A stretch of 64,000 nt of DNA from Rhodococcus sp. ARC_M6 (GCF_022810305.1 NZ_JALGQH010000001.1:1-64000), one strand, 5' to 3'; shown: positions 36,206 to 45,325, counted from the stretch's first letter. Program-made: numbers and translations. Notes: generated by a model not told the origin, from the sequence alone.

Positions 36206-36652
36206 ATGAGTGAAAATGTGTTTGATCACGCTGAGTTGAGTCCCGAAGAGCTGCTCGATCCAGCAACCTTGGTCCCGGGAGACTTGATCGTTGCCGGGGG
36301 AGGTCGCGTCCTGGTAGTGGGATTTCCGCAGTCGCACAGGGATTCTCGGGGAAAAATTGTCTTCACCGTGGATACGGTTGCTCGCGATGAAACGGTCGGC
36401 GTCACAGTCCTCGGAGAGGAGACCGTCTGGCGCAGAGATCTTTTCGATCCCAGCAGGTACGAGTATGAGGTTGCCCCCACCCGCAGTGGTCTTCAGGAGA
36501 TCCGGGCGCTCACGAGGAACGGTGTCAAGGTCGGCGCACTCAGAAGGTCGCTGTCGGACGGCGCGATCGTCGAAATCAGTCCGGCCAGTTCATTTCATCC
36601 GTTGCACGCGTTACTTCTCGATCAGGCTCGCAGAGTGCGTACTGCGGCGTGA
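36206..36652 (+). CDS. Uncharacterised 148-residue protein under the SAM-IV-like riboswitch
   Basis: No domain recognised. The sequence begins MSENVFDHAELSPEELLDP. It has a beta-rich middle (VPGDLIVAGGGRVLVVGF, KIVFTVDTVARDETVGVTV) and a helical C terminus (HPLHALLLDQARRVRTAA), with no Cys, no signal peptide and no membrane segment. ATG at 36206 has AGGAG 6 nt upstream; the open frame back to 36023 runs through the riboswitch and is not coding. Riboswitch control would link it to methionine/SAM status, but no enzymatic motif confirms this. Confidence 0.75.
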   Translation: MSENVFDHAELSPEELLDPATLVPGDLIVAGGGRVLVVGFPQSHRDSRGKIVFTVDTVARDETVGVTVLGEETVWRRDLFDPSRYEYEVAPTRSGLQEIRALTRNGVKVGALRRSLSDGAIVEISPASSFHPLHALLLDQARRVRTAA

Positions 36653-36656
36653 CCGG

Positions 36657-36696
36657 TGGTGTCGGTACCTCCCGGAAACGGGAGGTACCGACACCA
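36657..36696. terminator. Bidirectional terminator with a GAAA tetraloop
   Basis: Perfect 18-bp stem TGGTGTCGGTACCTCCCG / CGGGAGGTACCGACACCA closed by GAAA, in the 49-bp gap between two convergent genes. Confidence 0.85.
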
Positions 36697-36701
36697 GTTC
36701 G

Positions 36702-38003
36702 TCAGACGTACTGCGAGTACGCGGGCAGATCCAGCTGACCGTTGCCGGACAAACCGATCACGATCACCTCCGGCTCGGTCGCGTTGCGTGCGTGGGCAAT
36801 TGCTCCGGCGACGGCGTGAGTCGATTCCGGTGCGGGGATGATGCCTTCGGCGCGGGCAAATACCAGCCCGGCCTGCAGTGCCTCGTCCTGGCCAACTGCA
36901 ATGGCGTCCATCAAACCGAGGTTGACAGCGTGCGAGACCATCGGCGACATGCCGTGGTAGCGCAGGCCGCCGGCGTGGATGGCCGGGGGAACAAAATCCT
37001 TGCCCAGCGTGTGCATCTTGAGCAGCGGCGTCAGGCCCGCAACGTCACCGAAGTCGTAGCGGTACTCACCCTCGGTCAGGGACGGGCACGCTGACGGCTC
37101 GCAAGCGACGAGACGAGTCTTGGTGCCCTCACGCAAATTGCGTCCGAGGAACGGGAACGTCAGACCAGCCAGGTTGGAACCTCCACCAGCACAACCGAAC
37201 ACGATGTCCGGTACGGCGTCGCCGGCCTCTTCGAGCTGAACCATTGCTTCCTGGCCGATGACGGTCTGGTGCAGCATGACGTGGTTCAGGACGGAACCGA
37301 GGGAGTAGTGGGTATTGGGATCCTGAGCAGCAACCTCGACTGCCTCACTGATCGCCATACCCAGTGAACCCGAGGTGCCGGGATGTGATTTCAGAAGCGC
37401 GCGACCAGCTTCCGTCAGATCCGACGGCGACGGATGGCAGATTCCACCGTAGGCCTCCATCTGGATACGACGGTACGGCTTCGAGTCGAAGGACGAGCGG
37501 ACCTGCCAGACCTCGACCTCGAGTCCGAGAAGAGCACCGGCGAAGGACAACGATGCACCCCACTGGCCCGCGCCCGTTTCGGTGGTGAGCTTGGTGGTTC
37601 CTTCAAGAGCGTTGTAGTACGCCTGAGCCACAGCGGTATTCGGCTTGTGCGAGCCGACGGGGCTCACGCCCTCGTACTTGTAGTAGATGCGGGCCGGCGT
37701 TCCCAGGGCGCGCTCGAGTCGGTGTGCCCGGACCAGCGGAGAGGGTCTCCACATGCCGTAGATCTCGCGGACGGTCTCCGGGATCTCGATGTACCGCTCC
37801 GTTGCCACTTCCTGCATGATGAGGCTCATCGGGAACAGCGGCGCAAGATCCTCGGGGCCCAGCGGCTCACGGGTACCGGGGTGCAAGTGCGGCGGGACGG
37901 GTTCGGGGAGGTCAGCCGCCAGGTTGTACCAGTGCGTCGGAACCTTCGACGGGATGGATACGCCCAAAGGCTCGAGCGAACGGTTGAGTGGTGTGGTGGT
38001 CAA
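36702..38003 (-). CDS. TrpB2-type tryptophan synthase beta-like enzyme
   Basis: 433-residue PLP enzyme of fold type II. The PLP lysine is in [11 protein letters not shown], the phosphate-binding loop is [11 protein letters not shown], and the C terminus has [19 protein letters not shown]. The long N-terminal extension ([22 protein letters not shown]) and the segment [15 protein letters not shown] mark the TrpB2 branch rather than the TrpA-dependent TrpB1. TTG start at 38003 is supported by AAGGAGAG upstream. No trpA or other trp gene is nearby, so stand-alone indole salvage or another beta-replacement reaction is possible. Confidence 0.85.
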   Translation of the reverse strand: MTTTPLNRSLEPLGVSIPSKVPTHWYNLAADLPEPVPPHLHPGTREPLGPEDLAPLFPMSLIMQEVATERYIEIPETVREIYGMWRPSPLVRAHRLERALGTPARIYYKYEGVSPVGSHKPNTAVAQAYYNALEGTTKLTTETGAGQWGASLSFAGALLGLEVEVWQVRSSFDSKPYRRIQMEAYGGICHPSPSDLTEAGRALLKSHPGTSGSLGMAISEAVEVAAQDPNTHYSLGSVLNHVMLHQTVIGQEAMVQLEEAGDAVPDIVFGCAGGGSNLAGLTFPFLGRNLREGTKTRLVACEPSACPSLTEGEYRYDFGDVAGLTPLLKMHTLGKDFVPPAIHAGGLRYHGMSPMVSHAVNLGLMDAIAVGQDEALQAGLVFARAEGIIPAPESTHAVAGAIAHARNATEPEVIVIGLSGNGQLDLPAYSQYV

Positions 38004-38220
38004 CTAACTCTCCTTCATGGATTCGAGTACCTGATACGAGTATCGGGTGATCCAATGCAGGAGCGTGCGGACCACCCGATCTGATTCGGGGCAGCACGCA
38101 GTTGCGGCTGACCGTCAGCGGTCAAGCCACCAGGTGTGTGTGGGAAGCAAGGTCACGACGCGATGGTACATCGCGGGTTCGGAACCGGTGTGTGTCGGCT
38201 CGGTGAACGGGCCACAATCC

Positions 38221-38301
38221 TAGTGAGCACCGTTTGTCTCGAGCTAGTGCCGCTTTCAGCAGGCAAGAACGGGTGCTCACTACGCACAGAAGGTGCTCAC
38301 T
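38221..38301. repeat. Three copies of AGTGAGCACC in the trpB2-tetR gap
   Basis: AGTGAGCACC on the plus strand (38222-38231), and its complement GGTGCTCACT at 38272-38281 and 38292-38301. The first two form an inverted repeat 40 bp apart; the last two are a direct repeat 20 bp apart. Position upstream of the TetR gene suggests operator sites. Confidence 0.55.
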
Positions 38302-38378
38302 CCCGGCCTGAATCACTGCTCCCATGAAGTAGCGTGGTGGTGAATCCAGTCCACGAGATGCGTGAAGGAGCTGCGGCG

Positions 38379-38957
38379 ATGGTAGAGGTGAGCTCACGTG
38401 ACCGGATGATCCGCAGCGCAGTCGAGTTGATCAGCCGCAACGGCGTCGACGCGACCTCGTTCAACGACGTGATCAAGCACAGCGGGGCGCCGCGTGGTTC
38501 CATCTACCACCACTTTCCCGGTGGAAAGACGCAGTTGATGGTCGAGGCGGTGCAGGCGGCCGGCGCGATAATCACCCGCAGGATCAGCGCGGCAGCCGTC
38601 ACGGGTTCGCCCGCCGACGTCATCGATGCGGTCGGCGATATCTGGCGTCGTAACCTCGCGCAATCCGACTATGCGATCGGCTGCCCAGTCATCGCCGGCG
38701 GGCTGGCCAGAGCCAGTGAGCCCGAAGTTGCGGAGGCTGCTGCCGAGGTACTGCTCGGCTGGCAGAAACTCGTCGAGACTGCGCTGGAAGCCGCAGGTTC
38801 ACCGGCAGCGCAGGCTCAGTCGATGGCAAACCTGACGATCGCCTCGATCGAGGGGGCCGTTGCGCTGTGTCAGACGACGCGCAGCATCGAACCCCTCGAA
38901 CGGGTAATGACGACCTTGCAGGAACTGTCGAAAATTACTGTGGCGCACCAATATTAA
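38379..38957 (+). CDS. TetR-family regulator (LmrA/YxaF-like)
   Basis: 192 residues. The N-terminal helix-turn-helix reads SRNGVDATSFNDVIKHSGAPRG, then SIYHHFPGGKTQL. The C-terminal ligand domain contains DYAIGCPVIAGGLARASEPEV, seen in the LmrA/YxaF type. ATG at 38379 is preferred because AAGGAG is 8 nt upstream; earlier in-frame starts at 38334 and 38358 lack one. Repeats at 38221-38301 are candidate sites. It overlaps the convergent aldo/keto reductase gene by 23 bp. Confidence 0.85.
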   Translation: MVEVSSRDRMIRSAVELISRNGVDATSFNDVIKHSGAPRGSIYHHFPGGKTQLMVEAVQAAGAIITRRISAAAVTGSPADVIDAVGDIWRRNLAQSDYAIGCPVIAGGLARASEPEVAEAAAEVLLGWQKLVETALEAAGSPAAQAQSMANLTIASIEGAVALCQTTRSIEPLERVMTTLQELSKITVAHQY

Positions 38958-39810
38958 GTTCGTCCGGATGTGCGCCGACGCGGGTGCCGTCGTCGAGCGT
39001 CGCAATTTCGCTGAGGTCGAGTTCGGTGAGTTCGAAGTCGAAGACATCGATATTTGCGGCTATGCGGGCATCGTGAACGGACTTGGGAATGACGATCAAA
39101 CCGTTCTGCAGATGCCAACGAATCAATACCTGCGCCGCTGACTTGCTGTGGCGGTCACCGATGCGGGTAATGATCGGATCCGTCAGGAGCGTGTTCGGCT
39201 TGGATGCCGGACCCCATCCTGCGTTGCTGGTACCGCCGAGCGGGCTCCATGACTCGACGGCAATTCCATGCTCGGCAGCCTTCTCGCGAATAGTGGACTG
39301 GGGGAGGTGCGGATGCAGTTCCACCTGATCCACCGCCGGGAGCAGCCCACCACGGTCGACGAGAAGCTGCAGGTGGTGGGGTTCGAAATTGCAAACACCG
39401 ACGGCTTTCGCGCGGCCGGATTCTGCGATCTTCTCCATCGCGTCCCAGGTGCGGAGCAGACGTTCCTTGTCCTGAAGAGGCCAGTGAACGAGGTAGAGAT
39501 CGACGTAATCGACGCCCAGCTTGTCGATGCTCGTATCAAACGCCTTCAATGCAGGTTCGTAACCCTGATCCGAGTTCCACAGCTTGGTGGTCAGGAAGAC
39601 GTCTTCGCGGGCAACTGATGAACGTGCAAGGCCGCGTCCGACGCCTTCCTCGTTGCCATACGCCGAGGCCGTGTCGATGTGGCGGTAACCGGCCTCGTCG
39701 AGCGCAAATCGCACGGCATGTTCGGTTTCGTCGTTGGTGGCCTGCCAGACGCCGAGGCCGAGTTGCGGGATGGTTGTTCCGGAATTCAGCGTGATGTCGG
39801 GGATACTCAT
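38935..39810 (-). CDS. Aldo/keto reductase (AKR5-like)
   Basis: 291 residues, (alpha/beta)8 NADPH-dependent carbonyl reductase. The catalytic tetrad is visible: Asp in GYRHIDTASAYGNE with the Tyr five residues later, Lys in FLTTKLWN and His in DLYLVHWPL. The NADPH-binding C-terminal region has IPKSVHDARIAANIDVFDF. ATG at 39810. Typical AKR length; substrate probably a small aldehyde or alpha-ketoacyl compound. No operon partner. Confidence 0.9.
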   Translation of the reverse strand: MSIPDITLNSGTTIPQLGLGVWQATNDETEHAVRFALDEAGYRHIDTASAYGNEEGVGRGLARSSVAREDVFLTTKLWNSDQGYEPALKAFDTSIDKLGVDYVDLYLVHWPLQDKERLLRTWDAMEKIAESGRAKAVGVCNFEPHHLQLLVDRGGLLPAVDQVELHPHLPQSTIREKAAEHGIAVESWSPLGGTSNAGWGPASKPNTLLTDPIITRIGDRHSKSAAQVLIRWHLQNGLIVIPKSVHDARIAANIDVFDFELTELDLSEIATLDDGTRVGAHPDELNIGAPQ

Positions 39811-39861
39811 GCAACCAGGCTAGCGAGGGTGGCTGAGGTTTTCCTGGCATCATTGACCTAC

Positions 39862-40680
39862 GTGACTGGAATCCGAATGTTTGCCACCGACCTCGACGGC
39901 ACTCTGCTGCGCTCCGATCGAACAATTTCCGAGCGTACGGCGCTGGCGATGGAGAATGCGCGGCTCGCCGGGATCGAAGTTGTGTGGGCTACAGCGCGAG
40001 CGCGCCATTCCGTGCACACGCTCGCACGCTCCTGCGGATTCCGAGGGAAAGCGGTGTGCGCCAATGGTGCCGTCATTCTCGATCTTGCCGACGGTACCCC
40101 GAGGATCGTCGATACTATCTCGATCGAAACATCTTTGGCAGCAATGGCAATGGAACAAATTCGAGCGTTGATTCCGGGCGTTGTCTTTGCGAACGTCGGT
40201 CCTACCCAGTTCTTTGCAGAACCGGAATACGCTGCGCTGTGTGACTTCTCGGATCATCACCGACACCTCCACGAGATGGTTCTCGCGGACGCCTTGCCGC
40301 TGGATATCGAACCTATGGTGAAGATTGTTGCCCGGCACCCGCACGTTCCGAGTGCTGATTTGTACCGGACTGCGGTGGCTGCCGGGATTGCCGGCGTCGA
40401 ACTGACTCATTCGGGTGCCCCGTACCTGGAAATGGCGGCGGCCGGTGTATCCAAAGCCAGTGCGCTGGCACAGTTGTGCGCGGCAGAAGGCATCGAACCT
40501 TCGCAGGTTGCAGCCGCGGGTGACGCCTTCAACGACATGGCGATGCTGATGTGGGCGGGCACCGCTCTGGCACCGTCGAACGCTCTGTCCGAGATCCTCG
40601 AACTAGCCGATCGGGTATTGCCCAGCCACAACGACGACGGGGTGGCGAGCTATCTCGAGGAGTTGGTGGCAGGTCAGTAG
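39862..40680 (+). CDS. HAD superfamily phosphatase, Cof-type
   Basis: 272 residues. HAD motif I FATDLDGTLL with nucleophile Asp, the Cof-type cap inserted after residue ~85, and motif IV AAGDAFNDMAML. The signature LEMAAAGVSKASAL carries the motif III Lys. GTG at 39862 is chosen since translation upstream overlaps the divergent aldo/keto reductase. Cof-type enzymes dephosphorylate sugar phosphates or PLP; the substrate is open. It ends 2 bp before the convergent hydrolase gene. Confidence 0.88.
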   Translation: MTGIRMFATDLDGTLLRSDRTISERTALAMENARLAGIEVVWATARARHSVHTLARSCGFRGKAVCANGAVILDLADGTPRIVDTISIETSLAAMAMEQIRALIPGVVFANVGPTQFFAEPEYAALCDFSDHHRHLHEMVLADALPLDIEPMVKIVARHPHVPSADLYRTAVAAGIAGVELTHSGAPYLEMAAAGVSKASALAQLCAAEGIEPSQVAAAGDAFNDMAMLMWAGTALAPSNALSEILELADRVLPSHNDDGVASYLEELVAGQ

Positions 40681-40682
40681 TT

Positions 40683-41564
40683 TCAGCTGTTGACGGCTGT
40701 TGGTCCGAAACCCACGCCGCAGTCCGTCATGAACTCCGCGAATACTCGATCGAAGCGATCCGGATAGTCAAGATGCGGGAAATGCCCGGCGCGAGGGAAG
40801 ATTTCGACGCGTCCGAGAGGGAGCTCTGCAACCGCATTCTGGGTGTGGGCGTTGGGGATGATGCTGTCTTCCGCACCCCAGACCAGTAGCGCCTGCAGGT
40901 TCTTGAACTTCCCGAAATGTGTTGTAGCCGTGACAGTCTGGCCTTGGTAGTTGATTACGGATCGGGCTGTCGCCAGAAATGCTTGTCGAGTGGACGCGTC
41001 GGCGACGGAGGCGAAGCTCTTGCGCGCCTCGGTGGCGCTCGCACCTAATTTGAACAGGCCGATCTTGTTGAACTGCTCGAGGACCTTGTTCGTGGCATCG
41101 GTCAGTGCCTTCGAAGCGAGGAGGGGAAGCACCAACTCACTGCCCGGCAACGTTGCCGCGCGGAGGAGTGGGCTGACCTCTGGTCCCAAGCCGCCACTGG
41201 CGACCAAGCACAGGCGCTCGACGCGGTCGGGGAACAAGTACAGCGTTTGCATGGCGACCCCGCCGCCGAGTGAATGGCCCACCAGCGTGGCCGACGGGAT
41301 ATCGAGGGCTTCGAGTAGATCGCGCACGGTTGCTGCATGCGCGCTCAGTGAGTAATCGCCGGCAGGCTTGTCGGAGGCGCCATGGCCGAACAGATCGGGC
41401 GCGATGACGCGGTAGCGCCGGGAAAGCGTCTCGATCTGCGGCTCCCAGTTGGAGTGCGCTCCGAGAAGACCGTGGATCAACACCACGACGGGCCCGTCGC
41501 CCTGATCAACGTATTTCAGCTGGTCACCGTGCAGTACAACGGTCTGCAGTTGGTCGGTTGCCAT
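40683..41564 (-). CDS. Alpha/beta hydrolase
   Basis: 293 residues. Oxyanion segment LIHGLLGAHSNWEPQ, nucleophile Ser in GHSLGGGVAM, acidic residue in VWGAEDSIIP and His in RAGHFPHLDYP. These give a complete triad resembling meta-cleavage hydrolases and haloperoxidase-like esterases. ATG at 41564 has GGAAGG 7 nt upstream; the extra 11 codons to 41597 lack one. Substrate unknown. Confidence 0.88.
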   Translation of the reverse strand: MATDQLQTVVLHGDQLKYVDQGDGPVVVLIHGLLGAHSNWEPQIETLSRRYRVIAPDLFGHGASDKPAGDYSLSAHAATVRDLLEALDIPSATLVGHSLGGGVAMQTLYLFPDRVERLCLVASGGLGPEVSPLLRAATLPGSELVLPLLASKALTDATNKVLEQFNKIGLFKLGASATEARKSFASVADASTRQAFLATARSVINYQGQTVTATTHFGKFKNLQALLVWGAEDSIIPNAHTQNAVAELPLGRVEIFPRAGHFPHLDYPDRFDRVFAEFMTDCGVGFGPTAVNS

Positions 41565-42043
41565 GATTGAACCTTCCAGAGTGGCCAGTCGTTCCAAGTC
41601 ACTCGCGTGTTGTGAGGGCCGCAGTTCCGCCCCGACGCGGCCTCGCTGTATTTGTAACCGGGAGTACCCAGTGTCCTTAGTATGCAGACCTCAAGGCATT
41701 CTGTCGTGGGGATCGGAGTGCGTTGTGATCAAAGGTGAATGATGCGGCACGAGGAGACGTAGGACTCATCGATATGAAGATTAGACGAAACTCTGACCTG
41801 GCACGTAGGTCGCGCAGATGGGACTGACAATGGCCGAACACGCAGTTGTAGCCAAGACGAGCGCATTTCGTAACAAGTGCATGCAAGAGTCGCACATACG
41901 CAACGGATTTGCAGGAACGGAATGCTCCGGACTGATATTGCCGAAATTTTCGGTTTCGGCGGAACTGCGCTGTACCTCCATTTGAAGTAATCGAGTACGA
42001 AACAGTGTGATCAGGTTCAGCAAGCTTGACCAATGGAGACGCC
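41565..42043. other. Gene-poor, more AT-rich stretch
   Basis: No ORF here has convincing codon composition or a ribosome site; the open frames are short and rich in Arg/Ser/Cys. Base composition falls noticeably from about 41690 onward compared with flanking genes. No tRNA, terminal repeats or transposase remnant was recognised. Confidence 0.5.
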
Positions 42044-42907
42044 TTAAAATGGCGGTTCGCCGGCTTGAGCATCGTCAACCTGCACATAATCGGACTGCTC
42101 TGGATATCGCACCGGCCGCAAATGCATCGCTGCCTTGTGGAACGCCTCGTGGAGATTGTTTTCATAGCGCTCGATCAAGGTTGCCGAATTTGAACTTGGA
42201 TCAACCAATCGTGCACTGGTGTGGTAAGTCTCGATAACGTACGGGCGGTTGGCAGCTCTCGGATTGTGCCGCAGAAGCCGTTCCCATGCATCCTGCGCCA
42301 CCCGGCCATGAAGCATGACCGCCGTCAGGTTTGGAAGCAGTTCAAGTAGTTCTTCAAGTGCGAGTGTTGCCTGACGTTCCTCTTTGAGTGATCTGTTCTT
42401 GTCGTAGCCGCTCCAAGGAAATGCATTCCAGGAAACAACGTCCTCGATGTCTATTTTGTATTCATCGAGAAAATTCTTGTGACGAATCGAAGACGAATCG
42501 ACGTTTTCGTGACATATCATCCCCGGTCCGTCGTGATGAGGGGTCGAACTCCAACCTGGCGACTGAAAAAGGGCGAGTATGCGTGCGTTCCTGCCGCCGT
42601 AGGTGGGGGCAACGTGGGGTATGAAACGATCAGGATGCTCAGCGTGAAGCCTGTCGACAAGTTCGTTGATTGGCTTGACGTTAGGAGCGTAAATATGGCG
42701 TCGAAGTTCTCTGACGTACGCCGGATCGGCGCAGCGCTGACTGGGTGACGGTTCGGCGCAGCGTTGACTGGGTGACGGTTCGGCGCAGCGTTGACTGGGT
42801 GACGGTTCGTTGAACTGTTTCGCGAACTCTGCAACTTTTGTCACCAATCCGACTCGGTACGTGCTTGCTTGATTCACTAACCTGTCGAACCGACGCTTTC
42901 GCTCCAT
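42044..42907 (-). CDS. UDG-superfamily protein with an internal 9-residue repeat
   Basis: 287 residues. The core resembles uracil-DNA glycosylase family proteins: ILALFQSPGW (motif A position), VVSWNAFPW, AVMLHGRVAQDAW and IETYHTSAR (motif B position, with Ser after the His-Thr). Key catalytic residues differ from the classical GEAPG/HPSP, so activity on uracil is uncertain. Between residues ~35 and 60 the peptide EPSPSQRCA occurs three times in tandem. ATG at 42907 has GGGAGAAAG upstream. It stands alone in an AT-rich patch and may be horizontally acquired. Confidence 0.65.
   Translation of the reverse strand: MERKRRFDRLVNQASTYRVGLVTKVAEFAKQFNEPSPSQRCAEPSPSQRCAEPSPSQRCADPAYVRELRRHIYAPNVKPINELVDRLHAEHPDRFIPHVAPTYGGRNARILALFQSPGWSSTPHHDGPGMICHENVDSSSIRHKNFLDEYKIDIEDVVSWNAFPWSGYDKNRSLKEERQATLALEELLELLPNLTAVMLHGRVAQDAWERLLRHNPRAANRPYVIETYHTSARLVDPSSNSATLIERYENNLHEAFHKAAMHLRPVRYPEQSDYVQVDDAQAGEPPF
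42727..42807. repeat. 27-bp tandem repeat, 3 copies, inside the UDG-like gene
   Basis: Units at 42727-42753, 42754-42780 and 42781-42807; the last two are identical and the first differs by one base. The 27-bp length keeps the reading frame, adding nine residues per unit, so copy number could vary without breaking the gene. Confidence 0.9.
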
Positions 42908-43562
42908 GCTTTCTCCCATCTCGGCGCTCGTACTACTGCACGAGCACTTACGACTACCTCGACTTGCTGACTCGTCGATCTGTCCCAGGGCTTGTAGCCC
43001 TTCAATATTGAGGCTGACCTGGATCCGACTTCTCACTGGACATGACGAATCTACGTGAACACAGATGAAGAGGCTTAGATGGGCTGTCCTTCTATTTGGC
43101 GTGGTTCAGAACAAGTTCGCAGTACACTCTGGCCATCCAACGATGAGTGGCGGGCATTGTTGGATGGTCGTCGATTGAAGCTCGTACAGTTCGATCCAGT
43201 TCTAAGAGAGCAACACAGGGGTCTTGAGCATCTGTGCGTTACCCAACTCTTTGCAACTCTGACATAGGTTGCGCCACTACCATCGATGGTTGTTGAAAAC
43301 AGGTTTGAAGAGATTCGAACCTTGTTCGAATCTTGAACTTGCACGAGTTGAATGATATTCCGGTTATTCTCGCTGCCGCCGAGGGTTCTCGAGTGTGGAC
43401 TTATCGGTAGGTTGCGTTGGTTCTGTATTCAGCCCGTGTACCCGTGAAGCCCTCGTACTGGAGTCGTTCGATCAGTCCCTGCACAAAAGCGCCTGCTGAT
43501 CGAGCAGTCCTGTGACCGTGCGGGGATTCGCATTCTGCGACTGGGGAATTGCCGATTGAGCG
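42908..43562. other. AT-richer gap without a convincing gene
   Basis: Short open frames only (for example 62 codons at 43079-43267 on the plus strand) with no ribosome site or recognisable motif. It separates the UDG-like gene from the 43563-44228 gene. Confidence 0.5.
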
Positions 43563-44228
43563 TCAGGCAAAATCCTCGAGTTTCCCGAACGTCAGGGCGA
43601 CATCCCACGGATGGACGTTCCACGTTTGGATCGCTGCTGTGGCGAAGATGCCGGCGGCCTCGATGGTGTCCTGTGATGCCGGGGCGGCCACCGACACTCC
43701 TGGTTGATCGTTCGGAACTTCAGGCCAGACGCCGGTATCGGCGGGCACCGGCGCTGCTTCCATGACGGCATTGGCCGTGCCGTCTTCGCTGATCACGGCA
43801 AACAGGCAATGTGGTTGCGGCGGAGCGTCCCATCCGCCGAGTTCGGCGAGCCAGAATTCGCCACGCCCGGCCGCCGAGAGTGCGACCGATGCGAGTGCAA
43901 GTTCGAGATCGTCCCACGGATCTCCGACGACGGGAATTGCATCACCGAGTTGGAAAGGTTCGGCGAGGGCGGCGCTGTCGGGGGATGCGAAACGCGGCTG
44001 AACAGTGAGTGTTCCGGCTTGCATATCCAGCATGGCGACTTCACGAAATCTGTTGTCCGGCATCATCGTGCGGGAGATTATTCCGCGTCCGAGAAGTTTG
44101 CCGAGGGCTTCGGGATTGTCGACGCTCCACAAGTGGGTCTCGTCCTCGGACCAGGTGCGGATCATGCCGCTGACGACGGGACTGATCAACACAGGCTCGA
44201 GTTGCGTGTTGCCTATCAGTTCGCTCAT
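43563..44228 (-). CDS. Uncharacterised 221-residue protein
   Basis: No family recognised. Acidic, with several Trp (IRTWSEDETHLWS, GDPWDDLELAL, EFWLAELGGWDAPPQP, TWNVHPWDVAL) and no Cys-metal motif, signal peptide or membrane helix. The WDAPPQPHCLFAVI region and alternating hydrophobic pattern suggest an alpha/beta fold. ATG at 44228, 67 bp upstream of which begins a palindromic repeat. Not obviously part of the HIP pathway that follows. Confidence 0.7.
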   Translation of the reverse strand: MSELIGNTQLEPVLISPVVSGMIRTWSEDETHLWSVDNPEALGKLLGRGIISRTMMPDNRFREVAMLDMQAGTLTVQPRFASPDSAALAEPFQLGDAIPVVGDPWDDLELALASVALSAAGRGEFWLAELGGWDAPPQPHCLFAVISEDGTANAVMEAAPVPADTGVWPEVPNDQPGVSVAAPASQDTIEAAGIFATAAIQTWNVHPWDVALTFGKLEDFA

Positions 44229-44295
44229 CGCTGGCTCCCGCCGAAGTTTGTGCCGCCGGGCGCGTTCCGGGCGACACCATAAGTATGCAGCCTCT

Positions 44296-44343
44296 TGCTG
44301 TGCGCCTTTATTACCCGCCCGCGGTTAATAAAGGCGCACAGCA
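44296..44343. repeat. Palindromic repeat copy 1 (terminator-like)
   Basis: 18-bp perfect arms TGCTGTGCGCCTTTATTA and TAATAAAGGCGCACAGCA around CCCGCCCGCGGT. It lies 6 bp past the stop of the SDR at 44350. Nearly identical copies occur at 53085-53130 and 54971-55014. Confidence 0.9.
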
Positions 44344-44349
44344 GTTCGG

Positions 44350-45114
44350 TCACATATGTGTGCCGCCGTCAATGCGGATTTCTGTTCCGGTGACGAAGGA
44401 TCCGTCTTCGGATGCGAGCATCGCGATGACGCCGGCCACTGCGGACGGGGGAGCGAAGCCGTTGCCGATGGCCGGTAGCAACTTACTGATGAGGGAGTAG
44501 TCGATCTCTTCGGGGAACCCGGGGTTGGAGGTCATTCCCGACGCGATGCTGCCCGGCGCGACGGCAACAGCGCGCAGGCCCTGCTTGCTGTATTCGAGAG
44601 CGATTGCGTGCGTGAAGGACTGGATTGCGCCCTTGGATGCGGCGTACGCAGCCATGTACGGGTGGGCGAATGTTGCGGACGTGGAGCTGAAGTTGACCAC
44701 TACGCCGTTGCCGGTTTCGAGCAGCGCCGGGAGAGCCTCACGCGTCATGAGGAATGTGCCGGTGAGGTTGACGCCGATGACGGTGTTCCAGAAGTCGAGT
44801 GACATCTCGTGGGTGTGTGCGGAACGCAGAATTCCGGCCGCATTGACCAGCACGTCAAGTCCGCCGAGTGCGGTGATGGCAGAACCGATCTGCTCGTGCA
44901 CGGAAGTTTCGTTGGAGATGTCGACGGTGACGATGGTCAGCCGGTCGCTGTCACCGGCTGCTACGGCTGCGGCCCGAGTGAGTTCCAGTCCGTCTTCCGA
45001 AATATCGGCTGCGACAACGGTGCCGCCTTCGGACAGGATCCGAGCAACTGTGGCCTGTCCGATGCCGGACCCTGCACCACTGATGAGGACACGTTTGTTG
45101 TCGAAGCGATTCAT
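44350..45114 (-). CDS. Short-chain dehydrogenase/reductase
   Basis: 254-residue classical SDR: cofactor motif ISGAGSGIGQATV, NNAG position replaced by VNAAGIL, Ser in NFSSTSATF, Tyr/Lys pair in YAASKGA and the C-terminal GTEIRIDGG. ATG at 45114 has GGAGAG upstream. It follows fadE33 on the same strand but is separated by 280 bp and a terminator, so it is probably its own unit. An inverted repeat CGTTC-N8-GAACG lies at 45189-45206. A role in HIP or side-chain metabolism is inference from location. Confidence 0.85.
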   Translation of the reverse strand: MNRFDNKRVLISGAGSGIGQATVARILSEGGTVVAADISEDGLELTRAAAVAAGDSDRLTIVTVDISNETSVHEQIGSAITALGGLDVLVNAAGILRSAHTHEMSLDFWNTVIGVNLTGTFLMTREALPALLETGNGVVVNFSSTSATFAHPYMAAYAASKGAIQSFTHAIALEYSKQGLRAVAVAPGSIASGMTSNPGFPEEIDYSLISKLLPAIGNGFAPPSAVAGVIAMLASEDGSFVTGTEIRIDGGTHM

Positions 45115-45325
45115 GAAGACTCTCCGGTCTGTCGAAGTGGATTGTGCCGTTTCCCATTCTGCGCGCTGAAGCACACCGAACCAGGGGGCGTTCCATTCAG
45201 TGAACGAAGACAGCTTGAATCTCGCGTGGCGCTGGTCGGGTTACGGCGAGAAGAAAGGCCTCCTCAGCTAGCCGGCCATGCATTCCCTTCCCGCAATGTC
45301 AGACGGTCTGGGTGAGTTTGACGCC

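Noticed and set aside
41677-42165. 162-codon minus-strand ORF
   Set aside because: Overlaps the UDG-like gene end, Arg/Cys/Ser-rich, no ribosome site and no motif.
43079-43267. 62-codon plus-strand ORF in the AT-rich gap
   Set aside because: No ribosome site or similarity recognised; could be chance.
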